Shown here one piece after another: positions 1 to 8,349 of a DNA stretch of 64,000 nucleotides. The position numbers and the translations under genes were made by a program. The stretch covers positions 248,001 to 312,000 of the forward strand of contig NZ_JAGDZB010000003.1 in assembly GCF_049116215.1 (NCBI RefSeq), read 5' to 3'. The notes beneath the pieces were generated by a model that ran no database searches, had not been told where the DNA came from, and worked only from the letters and a program-made list of their open reading frames with translations. Positions within the stretch are counted from its first letter, which is position 1. Every line of letters begins with the position of its first letter. Origin of the DNA: Shimia sp049116215 (GTDB taxonomy: Bacteria > Pseudomonadota > Alphaproteobacteria > Rhodobacterales > Rhodobacteraceae).

Positions 1-188
1 AAACTGTCGGCGAAACCCCGATGGGCTACCTGCGCCGCTGGCGGCTCATTTTGGCGCATCAAGACATCACCCGTGGTGACCGGGTTGATGCTGTCGCTCG
101 GCGCTATGCCTACAACAGCCCGGAAAGCTTCACCCGTGCCTTTCGCAAAGCCCATGGGGTCGCGCCGACAGCTTTGCGCGCCGCTTGA
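1..188 (+). CDS. AraC-family transcriptional regulator, C-terminal fragment (cut by window edge)
   Basis: The reading frame is open from the first complete codon at base 3 and stops with TGA at 186-188, leaving about 61 residues. These match the second half of an AraC/XylS DNA-binding domain: a helix around YLRRWRLILA, then VARRYAYNSPESFTRAFRKA with the usual second helix-turn-helix and a GVAPTALR tail. The N-terminal effector domain lies outside the window, so the regulated function is unknown. It converges on hisH, with a repeat element in between. Confidence 0.8.
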   Translation, partial: TVGETPMGYLRRWRLILAHQDITRGDRVDAVARRYAYNSPESFTRAFRKAHGVAPTALRAA

Positions 189-202
189 CCGTCATTTGTC
201 TA

Positions 203-253
203 AAAATATCCCGGGATGAACTGCGCATTAGCGCAAGAGGGGCTGGCCCCTCT
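203..253 (+). repeat. Dispersed intergenic repeat family 2, copy 1
   Basis: AAAATATCCCGGG begins at 203, and the element ends with a GC hairpin in which AGAGGGG (236-242) pairs with CCCCTCT (247-253). The same layout, AAAATATCC(C/T)GGGG followed by a GGGGC/GCCCC hairpin, recurs at 32669-32715 and 60954-61002. It lies between the convergent AraC and hisH genes and may act as a terminator here, although no long T run follows. Confidence 0.55.
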
Positions 254-264
254 CACATCGCCGC

Positions 265-903
265 TTAGGGCGCCCATTTCAGGAAGTTACCGATCATCCG
301 CAGGCCAATGTCCTGGCTCTTTTCCGGGTGGAACTGCATGCCCACCATGGTGTCACGCCCAATGATGGCGGTCACGTCTCCACCATAGTCCACATGGGCC
401 AAGCGTTCTTCCGGCTTGGTCACGTGGAATTGGTAGGAGTGCACAAAATAGGTGTGGTCGCCGCTGTTGATGCCATCGAGCAGCGCGTGCGGGTGGTCAA
501 TCACCAGATTGTTCCAGCCCATGTGCGGCACTTTTAGGCTAGCATCACTGGGTTTAATCTTCTCAACGTCGCCTTCGATCCAACCCAGCCCCTGAGTCAG
601 CTCATATTCATGACCGCGTGAGGCCATCAGCTGCATACCCACGCAAATGCCCAGAAACGGACGGCCTTTGCCTTCGACCGCTTCAACCATGGCGTCGTAG
701 ATGCCCTTGTGGCCGCGCAGCTCGGCGGCACAGGCCGGAAAAGCGCCGTCGCCGGGCAGTACCAAGCGGTCCGCCTTGGCGACCACATCCGCGTCCGAGG
801 TCACAACAACCTCGCCGCCATGCACCTCTGCGGCCATCCGTTGAAAGGCTTTTTCGGCAGAGTGCAGGTTGCCGCTTTCATAATCGATGATCGCTGTGAG
901 CAT
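265..903 (-). CDS. hisH: Imidazole glycerol phosphate synthase, glutaminase subunit
   Basis: HisH hydrolyses glutamine and passes ammonia to HisF, which closes the imidazole ring and releases AICAR in histidine biosynthesis. At 212 residues it has normal length. It is a class I glutamine amidotransferase with nucleophile Cys87 in GICVGMQ and the His192/Glu194 pair in FHPEKS; the N-terminal DYESGNLHS is typical. hisB lies 1.5 kb upstream on the same strand, but a TetR/DUF2306 pair separates them, unlike the usual hisB-hisH-hisA-hisF order. hisA and hisF are not in the window. Confidence 0.96.
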   Translation of the reverse strand: MLTAIIDYESGNLHSAEKAFQRMAAEVHGGEVVVTSDADVVAKADRLVLPGDGAFPACAAELRGHKGIYDAMVEAVEGKGRPFLGICVGMQLMASRGHEYELTQGLGWIEGDVEKIKPSDASLKVPHMGWNNLVIDHPHALLDGINSGDHTYFVHSYQFHVTKPEERLAHVDYGGDVTAIIGRDTMVGMQFHPEKSQDIGLRMIGNFLKWAP

Positions 904-985
904 GATCTTAGTCCCGTTTTACGTGTCGCTTCCAAGTGAAGTGAAACGCCGCGCGGGTCAAGAGGGCGCAGGGCAGGGCTGCGCT

Positions 986-1591
986 TTAGGCCTCGACCTG
1001 TGTGCCAATCCGGTCAATCAATGCCATAACCGCCTCAAACGGGCTGTCTTCAATTGGCGTGGTGGTGCAGCCAAACTCGCCGCCTAGATAGAGCAGCGTA
1101 AAGCCATGAATCAGCGACCAGACCTGCGCCTCAACGATATGCGGGTCTTCGCCCTCCGGCACAAATGGCGCGCAGACACCGCGCAGGATGAGATACGCCG
1201 CCGCCTCTTCGCGGTTGTCTTTGCGCGGTGCGTGTACGCCCAGCCCATGTTCGCCAAACATCACTTTTAACAGACCGCTGTGACTTAGCCCAAACTGCAA
1301 ATAGCCGCGACAGATGCTGCGCAGGCGCTCTCGGTCGGTCTGCTTCCCTGCCTCAATCGCGTCCGTCATGTTTTTGGAAAATATGTCAAACCCTTCTTCG
1401 GCGATGGCGGTGATCAACCCCGGCAAACCTGCGAAGTGATGCGCGGGCGCCGCGTGGGACACGCCAGCACGCGCGGCACATTTGCGCAACGTGAGCGCTT
1501 CCAGCCCACCTTCTTCCAACAAGTCAATGCCCGCTTGGATCAGCGCGCGTTTGAGGTCTCCGTGGTGGTGGCGGGTTTTTGCTGTGCTCAT
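986..1591 (-). CDS. TetR/AcrR-family repressor with WHG-type C-terminal domain
   Basis: This is a 201-residue protein. Residues about 10-55 form the TetR helix-turn-helix (LTLRKCAARAGVSHAAPAHHF). The C-terminal stretch WSLIHGFTLLYLGGEF resembles the ligand-binding domain called TetR_C_33/WHG. It is divergent from the DUF2306 membrane gene at 1689, and the 97-base gap holds three near-identical palindromes built on TTGACA-N-TGTCAA. I infer that it represses itself and the membrane gene. The ligand is unknown. Confidence 0.88.
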   Translation of the reverse strand: MSTAKTRHHHGDLKRALIQAGIDLLEEGGLEALTLRKCAARAGVSHAAPAHHFAGLPGLITAIAEEGFDIFSKNMTDAIEAGKQTDRERLRSICRGYLQFGLSHSGLLKVMFGEHGLGVHAPRKDNREEAAAYLILRGVCAPFVPEGEDPHIVEAQVWSLIHGFTLLYLGGEFGCTTTPIEDSPFEAVMALIDRIGTQVEA

Positions 1592-1612
1592 GGCGACAAA
1601 CTAAACCGTGAC

Positions 1613-1670
1613 TTGACAGTGTCAAGCAATTCTGATTTTGACAGCGTCAAGATTAACTTTACAGTGTCAA
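1613..1670. promoter_or_regulatory. Three TetR-type operator palindromes
   Basis: Site 1 is TTGACAGTGTCAA (1613-1625), site 2 TTGACAGCGTCAA (1638-1650) and site 3 TTTACAGTGTCAA (1658-1670). Sites 1 and 2 are perfect 6-1-6 palindromes and site 3 has one mismatch. Centres are 25 and 20 bases apart. They fill the gap between the divergent TetR and DUF2306 genes, as expected for an autoregulated TetR. The TTGACA half-sites could also serve as -35 boxes. Confidence 0.7.
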
Positions 1671-1688
1671 TTTTGATCGGAGTGTCCC

Positions 1689-2321
1689 ATGTACCCCATC
1701 CCCAAACGCCCGCTGTTGCCACGCAGCCTGCCAGTGCTGTGGTTTCTGTCGATTGCCATCGCGCTTGGGTCTCTTAGGTTTCTGATTGCCGATATCGCTC
1801 TGGTGATGCCCGCGATGGTGCACCACGCGTTGGAGCGTCCCTGGCTGCTCTATGCACATATCTTCTTTGCCCCCTTTGCCTTAGCCATCATGCCTTTTCA
1901 ATTTGGCAAGACGCTGCGAATGCGTCGTCCGGGTTTGCATCGCTGGCTTGGACGGGCCTACGGCGTGGGCGTTCTGATTTCCGGCACCGCCGGTGTCTTC
2001 TTGGGGCTGCAAACCATACAAGGTCCTGTGGCGGCGAGCGGTCTTGTCACCTTGGCGGTCGCCTGGCTGTCGACAACCGCGTTTGCTGTGTACCTTGCGA
2101 TCACCCGAGATATCCCAGCACATCGCCGCTGGATGATCCGCTCTGGCGCTCTGACAGTCTCTGCGGTGACGCTTCGGCTCTATATGATTGTTGGGGCTCT
2201 GACGGTTGGTGAAGAGAGCAGCTACCCGCTGATCTGTTGGCTGTGTTGGGTGCCCAACCTGATGTTTGCAGAATGGCTTATCCGACGTGACACCCGACGC
2301 GCAGCAACGCCGATAGCATAA
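1689..2321 (+). CDS. DUF2306 family integral membrane protein
   Basis: A 210-residue hydrophobic protein with about five membrane segments (around residues 15-38, 52-70, 90-110, 115-140 and 155-175), matching the DUF2306 family of uncharacterised membrane proteins. A GGAG-like ribosome site at about 1679-1682 precedes the ATG at 1689. Divergence from the TetR gene across three operator-like sites suggests it is the repressor's target, perhaps in export or envelope defence. No catalytic motif is evident. Confidence 0.75.
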   Translation: MYPIPKRPLLPRSLPVLWFLSIAIALGSLRFLIADIALVMPAMVHHALERPWLLYAHIFFAPFALAIMPFQFGKTLRMRRPGLHRWLGRAYGVGVLISGTAGVFLGLQTIQGPVAASGLVTLAVAWLSTTAFAVYLAITRDIPAHRRWMIRSGALTVSAVTLRLYMIVGALTVGEESSYPLICWLCWVPNLMFAEWLIRRDTRRAATPIA

Positions 2322-2323
2322 AA

Positions 2324-2346
2324 AAAGCCCGCACAGAGCGGGCTTT
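2324..2346. terminator. Bidirectional intrinsic terminator
   Basis: AAAGCCCGC (2324-2332), loop ACAGA, then GCGGGCTTT (2338-2346), with an A run on the left that gives a U run on the minus strand. It lies between the convergent DUF2306 gene and hisB and can serve both. Confidence 0.8.
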
Positions 2347-2368
2347 CCAATTCGAGAATGTTGGAGGG

Positions 2369-2956
2369 CTACAGCGCGCCTTTGGTCGACGGGATGGCAT
2401 CCGCCTTCCGTGGGTCCACTTCCACCGCCTCACGCAGCGCGCGCGCCACCGCCTTAAATGTCGCTTCGGCAATGTGGTGGCTGTTGAACCCGTGGATTTG
2501 ATCAACATGCAGGGTGATCCCGCCGTGGGTGGCAAAGCCCTGGAAGAATTCGCGCACCAGCTCGGTGTCAAAAGTGCCAATCTTCTGGGTGGGCATCGCC
2601 AGGTTCCAGATCAGGAACGGGCGGGCGGACAGGTCCAATGAGGCCCGCACCTGCGCATCATCCATTGGCAGGTGACAGGTGGCATAGCGGCGGATGCCCT
2701 TCTTGTCGCCCAACGCCTGTGTCAGCGCCTGACCCAGCGAGATACCCACATCTTCTACTGTGTGGTGATCATCGATGTGGTAATCGCCCTCGGCACGGAT
2801 GGTCATGTCAATCAGGCTGTGGCGCGACAGCTGATCAAGCATGTGGTCAAAGAAACCCACGCCGGTCTTGTTGTCATACACCCCGGTCCCGTCGAGATTG
2901 ATCTCCACGGTGATCTTGGTTTCCGCAGTGGTGCGGCTCACGCTTGCCTGACGCAT
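2369..2956 (-). CDS. hisB: Imidazoleglycerol-phosphate dehydratase
   Basis: HisB removes water from imidazole glycerol phosphate to give imidazole acetol phosphate in histidine synthesis. At 195 residues it is the usual monofunctional bacterial enzyme, without the phosphatase domain of the enteric fusion. The duplicated metal-binding motifs are present: FFDHMLDQLSRHS, DDHHTVEDVGI, and FNSHHIAEATFKA near the C terminus. The start MRQASVSRTT fits homologues. hisH would normally follow directly but is displaced by the TetR/DUF2306 pair. Confidence 0.97.
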   Translation of the reverse strand: MRQASVSRTTAETKITVEINLDGTGVYDNKTGVGFFDHMLDQLSRHSLIDMTIRAEGDYHIDDHHTVEDVGISLGQALTQALGDKKGIRRYATCHLPMDDAQVRASLDLSARPFLIWNLAMPTQKIGTFDTELVREFFQGFATHGGITLHVDQIHGFNSHHIAEATFKAVARALREAVEVDPRKADAIPSTKGAL

Positions 2957-3087
2957 CTGGTCATCCTTCGCTGATAGTCGGCCACCTTATAGGCAGCGTG
3001 CGCAGGCGGGCCAAGGGGGCGCAGTTTGCGATTGTGGTCAGGGTGGCATTTGTGCCAGCTTACACCCAAACCGACATGAGGGCTTTT

Positions 3088-3327
3088 ATGACCACCTGCG
3101 TCTTTATCCAGATCCGCTGCAAACCCGGCACCACCTACCGCGTGGCCGAAGAGATCGCACTAAAAGAAATCCACTCCGAGTTACATTCCACCAGCGGCGA
3201 GTATGACTTGCTGATGAAGCTTTACATCCCTGAGGGTGAAGACGTGGGCAAGTTCATCAACCACCATATGCTGGATATTGCGGACGTCGAACGGACGTTG
3301 ACGACGCTGACGTTCAAGGCGTTTTAA
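3088..3327 (+). CDS. Stand-alone Lrp/AsnC ligand-binding (RAM) domain protein
   Basis: A 79-residue protein that is only the effector-binding half of an Lrp/AsnC regulator, without a DNA-binding domain (TTCVFIQIRCKPGTTYRV, EIHSTSGEYDLLMKLYIP). I chose ATG 3088 because GAGG at 3078-3081 sits six bases upstream; an in-frame ATG at 3076 would add four residues. Such stand-alone RAM proteins oligomerise and may bind amino acids or heterodimerise with full Lrp proteins. The SnoaL-like gene follows after 23 bases, probably in one transcript. Confidence 0.82.
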   Translation: MTTCVFIQIRCKPGTTYRVAEEIALKEIHSELHSTSGEYDLLMKLYIPEGEDVGKFINHHMLDIADVERTLTTLTFKAF

Positions 3328-3350
3328 AGCCTCACAAAAAGGAAAACGCC

Positions 3351-3734
3351 ATGGCCGATTTGGACACAAACAAAGCCAACGCCATGGCGTTCTACGATCT
3401 GATGTTTAATCAGAACAAGCCGCGTGAAGCGATAGAGATCTACGTTGGTGCTGAGTACATCCAGCACAATCCGCATGTCGGCGACGGCAAAGAGGCCTTT
3501 ATCACTTACTTTGAACGCATGGCCGCCGAGTATCCTGGTAAGAAAGTGTACTTCAAACGCGCCATAGCCGAGGGCAACATGGTGGTGTTGCACTGCCATC
3601 AGGAATGGCCGGGTGACGAAGACTACGCCGGCATCGACATCTTCCGCTTTGATGACAACGGTAAGGTGGTGGAGCACTGGGATGTGTTGCAAACCATCCC
3701 GGCGACCTCATCCAATGACAACGGATTGTTCTAG
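3351..3734 (+). CDS. SnoaL-like / NTF2-fold family protein
   Basis: A 127-residue protein with the SnoaL-like polyketide-cyclase/NTF2 fold signature (NAMAFYDLMFN, EYIQHNPHVGDGKEAF, DIFRFDDNGKVVEHWDVLQTIP). This matches the group annotated as predicted aldol-condensation enzymes related to SnoaL (COG4922). No signal peptide. The substrate is unknown; members often act as small accessory isomerases or cyclases. Its stop codon overlaps that of the convergent guaD within CTAG at 3731-3734. Confidence 0.8.
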   Translation: MADLDTNKANAMAFYDLMFNQNKPREAIEIYVGAEYIQHNPHVGDGKEAFITYFERMAAEYPGKKVYFKRAIAEGNMVVLHCHQEWPGDEDYAGIDIFRFDDNGKVVEHWDVLQTIPATSSNDNGLF

Positions 3735-5017
3735 ACCACTTTGCCGTTGATCCAGGCGGCCGCGATGGCGCGGTCATCGCCCATCATGATGGTTGGGAAA
3801 AGCGCTTCCCACAGATCATTGGCCCGCGCCGACCGCTGCGCAATCTCCGGCGTGCTTGCCAAATCCAACACCACCAGATCGGCTTCCAAGCCGACGGCCA
3901 GATTGCCGATCTTGTCTTCCATATGCAGCGCCCGCGCTGAGCCTTGCGTGGCCAGCCACATCAGTTCTGCCGCATGCAGCGGGTTGTGCCGCAGTTGTCC
4001 AACCTCATAAGCGCTAGCCATGGTGCGCAGCATCGAAAAACTGGACCCGCCGCCAGTGTCGCTCGCCAGGCCAACCCGTTGACCGGCGGCCATAAGTCCA
4101 CCCATGTCAAACAGGCCCGACCCGATGAAGGTGTTGGAGGTCGGACAATGTACCAATCCAGCCCCAGCCTCACGCAGCCGGTCCTTTTCGCGTTCTTCCA
4201 GATGGATCGCATGGCCGTAGAGACCTTTCTCCCCCAAAAGGCCAAATTGCTCATAGGTGTCTAGGTAGTCCCGCGCCTCAGGGAACAATTCCGCCACCCA
4301 GGCAATCTCGTCGGTTTGCTCACTCAGATGGGTCTGCATCAGGCAGTCAGGATGGTCCGCCCACAGACTGCCAAGCGCTTCCAGCTGTTCCGGAGTAGAA
4401 GTTGGCGAAAACCGTGGCGTGATAGCATAGCTGATCCGGTCCACGCCGTGCCAGCGTTCAATCAAAGCTTTGCTGTTGTCATAGGCGCTCTGCGGCGTGT
4501 CGCGCAGACCGTCCGGCGCATTGCGGTCCATACAGGTCTTGCCGGCAATCACCCGCTGTCCCCGCGCTTGCGCCGCCTCAAAGAAGGCATCCACTGATTC
4601 CGGGTGAATGGTGCAGTAGCTCGCCATAGTGGTCACGCCGTGTTTGGCGGTGAGGTCGAGGTAGGTGGCCGATATCTGATCCGCATAGGTCCGATCGCCA
4701 AAGCGCATCTCTTCGGGGAAGGTGTAGCTGTTGAGCCAATCAATCAACCGCTTGCCCCAACTCGCAATGATGCCGGTCTGTGGGTAGTGCACATGGGCAT
4801 CCACAAAACCCGCAGAGATCAGCTTGTCGCCATAATCCACAACCTGCGCCGCAGGGTAGGCCGTGCGCATGGCGTCCGCTGTGCCAACCGCCACAATGCG
4901 CCCCCCCTCGACAACAACCCCGCCATGGGTCTCATGCCGGGCGGCGTCGACACCGGCCTCAAAAGGATTGGCGGCAAAGCTCAGCGTCTGCCCAAGCAGT
5001 AGGGTCTGTGCGCACAT
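3731..5017 (-). CDS. guaD: Guanine deaminase
   Basis: An amidohydrolase of 428 residues that converts guanine to xanthine, the entry point of guanine into purine catabolism. Metal-binding motifs are DAHVHYPQTG near residue 80, TMASYCTIHPES, QTHLSEQ, GHAIHLEE and ASDTGGGSSFSML. I chose ATG 5017 because GGAGAG lies eight bases upstream; an upstream TTG at 5029 would overlap that ribosome site. The xanthine-type permease and allantoinase genes 12-16 kb away fit the same pathway, though no operon link exists. Confidence 0.94.
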   Translation of the reverse strand: MCAQTLLLGQTLSFAANPFEAGVDAARHETHGGVVVEGGRIVAVGTADAMRTAYPAAQVVDYGDKLISAGFVDAHVHYPQTGIIASWGKRLIDWLNSYTFPEEMRFGDRTYADQISATYLDLTAKHGVTTMASYCTIHPESVDAFFEAAQARGQRVIAGKTCMDRNAPDGLRDTPQSAYDNSKALIERWHGVDRISYAITPRFSPTSTPEQLEALGSLWADHPDCLMQTHLSEQTDEIAWVAELFPEARDYLDTYEQFGLLGEKGLYGHAIHLEEREKDRLREAGAGLVHCPTSNTFIGSGLFDMGGLMAAGQRVGLASDTGGGSSFSMLRTMASAYEVGQLRHNPLHAAELMWLATQGSARALHMEDKIGNLAVGLEADLVVLDLASTPEIAQRSARANDLWEALFPTIMMGDDRAIAAAWINGKVV

Positions 5018-5160
5018 AATTCTCTCCAATCTCTTGAGGGCGGGTCTTTTTTCGGCACCAACAGGTCGTGTCCCATTGAGTCCTAGCTTTGATTTACTCT
5101 ATGGTCCGTGGCAAGTCCAAGGCCACACAAACTGGCCCATCGCCATGAAGGGAGCGCGTC

Positions 5161-6549
5161 ATGCCCAACACAGAGTTGCAGACCGCGCCCGAAGCAGACA
5201 GCGAAGACTACACACTCTCAAAGAAACTTGTGGCGGGCGTGCTCTACGCGTTGGAGGCGCAAGACCGGCACACGTTGATCGAGCTGACCGAGCCGCTGCA
5301 CCCGGCAGACATTGCTGACCTTCTGGAACAGATCAACCCGTTTGACCGCCGTCGCCTTGTGCAGCTTTACGGCGAAGAGTTTGACGGCGATATCCTGTCG
5401 GAACTGGATGATGGTCTGCGCGAAGACGTTATGGCGGTTCTCCAACCGGACGTTCTTGCCGACGCGGTGCGCGATCTGGAAAGCGATGACATTGTCGACA
5501 TCGTTGAAGACCTCGATGAACCGGCGCAGGAAGCCATCCTTGAAACGCTTGAGGATGCAGATCGTGTCGCCGTTGAGCAGGCGCTGAGTTATCCGGAGAA
5601 CACCGCTGGCCGCTTGATGCAGCGCGAAACCGTTTGTGCGCCAGAGCATTGGACGGTTGGCGAGGCAAGCGACTATCTGCGCAATGCCGAAGAGCTGCCG
5701 GAACAGTTTTACCATGTGATCCTTGTGGACCCCCGTATGAAGCCGATTGGCAATGTCACATTGGGCAAGCTGATGTCTTCTCGCCGGGAGTTGCCGCTGA
5801 AGGATCTGATTGAAGACGTGTTCCAGATCATCCCCGTCACACAGGATGAGGAAGACGTGGCCTATGCCTTCAACCAGTACCACCTGATCTCCGCCCCGGT
5901 GGTAGACGAGGACGACCGGCTGGTTGGGGTGATTACCATTGATGACGCGATGGTCGTGCTCGATGAGGAACACGAAGAAGACATCCTGCGTATGGCGGGT
6001 GTGAGCGATGAGGCCAGCCTGTCTGACACCATCCTCGATGCCGCCAAAGGCCGCGCTACCTGGCTGTTTGTGAACCTGCTCACCGCCATTCTGGCCTCCG
6101 GCGTGATCAACCTCTTTGCGGACACAGTAGATCAGATGGTCGCGCTTGCGGTGTTGATGCCGATTGTGGCCTCTATGGGGGGCAATGCAGGCACCCAAAC
6201 CATGACCGTGACCGTGCGTGCGCTGGCCACCAAAGACCTCACTGCGCAGAACGCCTGGCGGGTGATCCGTCGGGAGGTGTCTGTTGGGGCGCTCAATGGC
6301 GCGCTGTTTGGCCTGATCATGGCGGGAGTGGCCGGTGTCTGGTTTGGCGTTCCGATGTTGGCGGTGGTGATTGCCGTGGCGATGTTCCTTACGCAGGTTG
6401 CCGCCGCGCTGGGCGGTATCCTGATCCCTATGGCACTGGACCGACTAAACATAGACCCAGCTTTGGCGTCCGGTCCTTTCGTCACCACGGTGACCGACGT
6501 GGTGGGCTTCTTCCTCTTCCTTGGGTTGGCCGCCCAAGTGCTACTCTAA
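5161..6549 (+). CDS. mgtE: Magnesium transporter MgtE
   Basis: At 462 residues this has the full MgtE layout: an N-terminal superhelical domain (about 35-135) rich in Asp and Glu, a CBS pair (about 140-265, with PIGNVTLGKLMSS and APVVDEDDRLVGVI), and five membrane helices from about 285. The family hallmark ASMGGNAGTQT near residue 340 lines the Mg2+ pore. The cytosolic acidic domains sense Mg2+ and close the channel. An AGGGAG site precedes ATG 5161. The next gene begins 16 bases downstream. Confidence 0.97.
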   Translation: MPNTELQTAPEADSEDYTLSKKLVAGVLYALEAQDRHTLIELTEPLHPADIADLLEQINPFDRRRLVQLYGEEFDGDILSELDDGLREDVMAVLQPDVLADAVRDLESDDIVDIVEDLDEPAQEAILETLEDADRVAVEQALSYPENTAGRLMQRETVCAPEHWTVGEASDYLRNAEELPEQFYHVILVDPRMKPIGNVTLGKLMSSRRELPLKDLIEDVFQIIPVTQDEEDVAYAFNQYHLISAPVVDEDDRLVGVITIDDAMVVLDEEHEEDILRMAGVSDEASLSDTILDAAKGRATWLFVNLLTAILASGVINLFADTVDQMVALAVLMPIVASMGGNAGTQTMTVTVRALATKDLTAQNAWRVIRREVSVGALNGALFGLIMAGVAGVWFGVPMLAVVIAVAMFLTQVAAALGGILIPMALDRLNIDPALASGPFVTTVTDVVGFFLFLGLAAQVLL

Positions 6550-6565
6550 CGCGGAGACATTGCTG

Positions 6566-7120
6566 ATGGACCTGACAGAACAAAAAGCCGCCTCTCGTAA
6601 GGCGGCCTTTGCCCGCCGCAAAGACGCCTTTGCCAACGCAGCCCCCGGCCAATCCGCGCATCTCTCCGAAGTGCTGGCAGGCTACCGTAGTGTGCCGCTC
6701 GCAGGCTATATGCCGATCCGCACCGAGATCTCTCCGCTTGCGGCAATGGCCGAAGCCTCGGCCCACGGCCCCGTCGGGGTGCCTGTGATCCAAGGCGAGG
6801 CCATGCCGCTGGAGTTCTCCCGCTGGGAACCGGACGGCGACTTGCGAGACGGCCCCTTTGGCGCGAAAGTGCCTGTAGAGGACAACTACTTTGACCCAGA
6901 AATTGTGATTGTGCCGCTGGTGGCTTTTGACATCAAAGGCGGTCGGCTGGGCTATGGCGGGGGGTTCTATGACCGCACACTGGAACGCCTACGAGCCCGT
7001 CGCGCCACATTGGCAATTGGTTTTGCCTTTGATGCACAAGAGGCTGACCACTTGCCTTTGGAAGACACCGATCAGCCCCTGGATATGATGATCACGGAAA
7101 GCCGCATCATCGAGTTCTAA
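6566..7120 (+). CDS. 5-formyltetrahydrofolate cyclo-ligase
   Basis: A 184-residue enzyme that uses ATP to convert 5-formyl-THF into 5,10-methenyl-THF, recycling this folate store. Motifs include GYMPIRTEISP (substrate loop) and the signature GGRLGYGGGFYDRTL. Start ATG 6566 is preceded by GGAG at 6553-6556. It is 16 bases behind mgtE, so probably co-transcribed, though the functions look unrelated. The family is variously named fau, ygfA or MTHFS. Confidence 0.94.
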   Translation: MDLTEQKAASRKAAFARRKDAFANAAPGQSAHLSEVLAGYRSVPLAGYMPIRTEISPLAAMAEASAHGPVGVPVIQGEAMPLEFSRWEPDGDLRDGPFGAKVPVEDNYFDPEIVIVPLVAFDIKGGRLGYGGGFYDRTLERLRARRATLAIGFAFDAQEADHLPLEDTDQPLDMMITESRIIEF

Positions 7121-7123
7121 ACT

Positions 7124-7381
7124 TTAGAGGTCCGGGTTCGCCCCGGTCGCATTGGTGCGGAAGTACTCCCAGGCATCCTGCTCACCGCCACCTTTGAACT
7201 TACAGACACCGTATTCGTTGCCTTCGGCATCCTTGCGGATCTCATAGCCGTGCCCCTGATTGATACAGAAGGTTGCGGCTGGGTTGGCTGCATCTGCTGC
7301 CTGGTTGGGCGCGCTGTACTCATCACAACCTGCGAGGACGGCCAAACCACCGGCCGCGGCCACTGTCAAAATTGCTTTCAT
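7124..7381 (-). CDS. DUF333 family lipoprotein
   Basis: An 85-residue exported protein: MKAIL start, hydrophobic segment and a lipobox ending LAGC with Cys19. The mature part carries the DUF333 pattern NPAATFCINQGHGYEI...GNEYGVCKF, with two cysteines likely to form a disulfide. I chose ATG 7381 because AGGA lies eight bases upstream; ATG 7390 has no spaced ribosome site. DUF333 proteins are called putative haemolysins without good evidence, so the function is unknown. It converges on the cyclo-ligase gene with three bases between them. Confidence 0.8.
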   Translation of the reverse strand: MKAILTVAAAGGLAVLAGCDEYSAPNQAADAANPAATFCINQGHGYEIRKDAEGNEYGVCKFKGGGEQDAWEYFRTNATGANPDL

Positions 7382-7530
7382 GAAAAACATCCTGTGTTGT
7401 CAGTTCCGGTTTAAGATATCGCCTAATTGGTGTGGCACAAGAGGGGACCACACGTGCCAGCGCGATGTTACGCCACATTCCGCCGGTCATACTCTTGCCA
7501 AGCGGGAAACTCCGTCCTAGGACCGTCTCC

Positions 7531-8349
7531 ATGAAAATGCTTTTCCTTGGTGATGTGATGGGCCGTGCGGGACGTGCGGCTGTGGTGGAACGCCTGCCGA
7601 AGCTGCGCGACGATTGGCGGCTGGATTTTGTTGTTGTGAACGGCGAAAACGCCTCCAATGGCATGGGCTTGTCGGGCGCGCACGCCAAAACGCTGCTCGA
7701 CGCGGGAGCAGACTGTATCACCTTGGGCGATCATGCCTTTGATCAAAAAGACATGTTGCAGTTCATTCAGAATGAGCCGCGAGTCATTCGGCCGCTGAAT
7801 ATTGCGCGGGGCGATGTGCCGGGCAAAGGCTTTCGCGTGTTCACCGCCCGCGCTGGGCGTAAGGTGCTGGTGACACAGGCTCTGGGGCAGGTGTTTATGA
7901 AACAGCCCTATAGTGACCCGTTCTCAGCGGTAGACCAAGTACTGCGCGCCCATCCACGTGGCGGCATGGTGCAGGCGGCGATTGTCGACATGCATTGCGA
8001 AGCCACATCTGAGAAAATGGGTATGGGGCATTACTGCGATGGTCGTGTGAGCTTGGTTGTGGGCACGCACACCCATGTGCCAACCGCAGATACCCAGATC
8101 CTGCCCGGCGGCACCGCGTTTCAGGCCGACGCCGGCATGTGTGGGGATTACAACTCGGTGATTGGTATGCAGAAAGAAGAGCCCATGCGCCGCTTTGTGA
8201 CTGGCATGCCAAAATCACGCTTCACGCCCGCGCTGGGCGAGGCCACGCTCTCCGGTGTCTACGTCGAAACAGATGACCGCACAGGCGCCGCAACCCGGAT
8301 CGAAATGGTGCGACAGGGCGGCCGGTTGAGCCAATCTGGCCCCAGCTGA
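7531..8349 (+). CDS. YmdB/TIGR00282 family metallophosphoesterase
   Basis: At 272 residues this matches the YmdB family of dinuclear-metal phosphodiesterases. Metal and active-site motifs are LGDVMGRAGR at the N terminus, VVNGENAS, GDHAFDQ, IVDMHCEATSEK and GTHTHVPTAD. In Bacillus subtilis YmdB hydrolyses cyclic nucleotides and affects biofilm and motility decisions; the role in alphaproteobacteria is unclear. ATG 7531 has AGGA eight bases upstream. Confidence 0.92.
   Translation: MKMLFLGDVMGRAGRAAVVERLPKLRDDWRLDFVVVNGENASNGMGLSGAHAKTLLDAGADCITLGDHAFDQKDMLQFIQNEPRVIRPLNIARGDVPGKGFRVFTARAGRKVLVTQALGQVFMKQPYSDPFSAVDQVLRAHPRGGMVQAAIVDMHCEATSEKMGMGHYCDGRVSLVVGTHTHVPTADTQILPGGTAFQADAGMCGDYNSVIGMQKEEPMRRFVTGMPKSRFTPALGEATLSGVYVETDDRTGAATRIEMVRQGGRLSQSGPS

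Noticed and set aside
203..253. Repeat hairpin near hisH as a T-box or leader for his control
   Set aside because: It lies at the 3' end of hisH, not in a leader, and the same element occurs elsewhere without any his gene.
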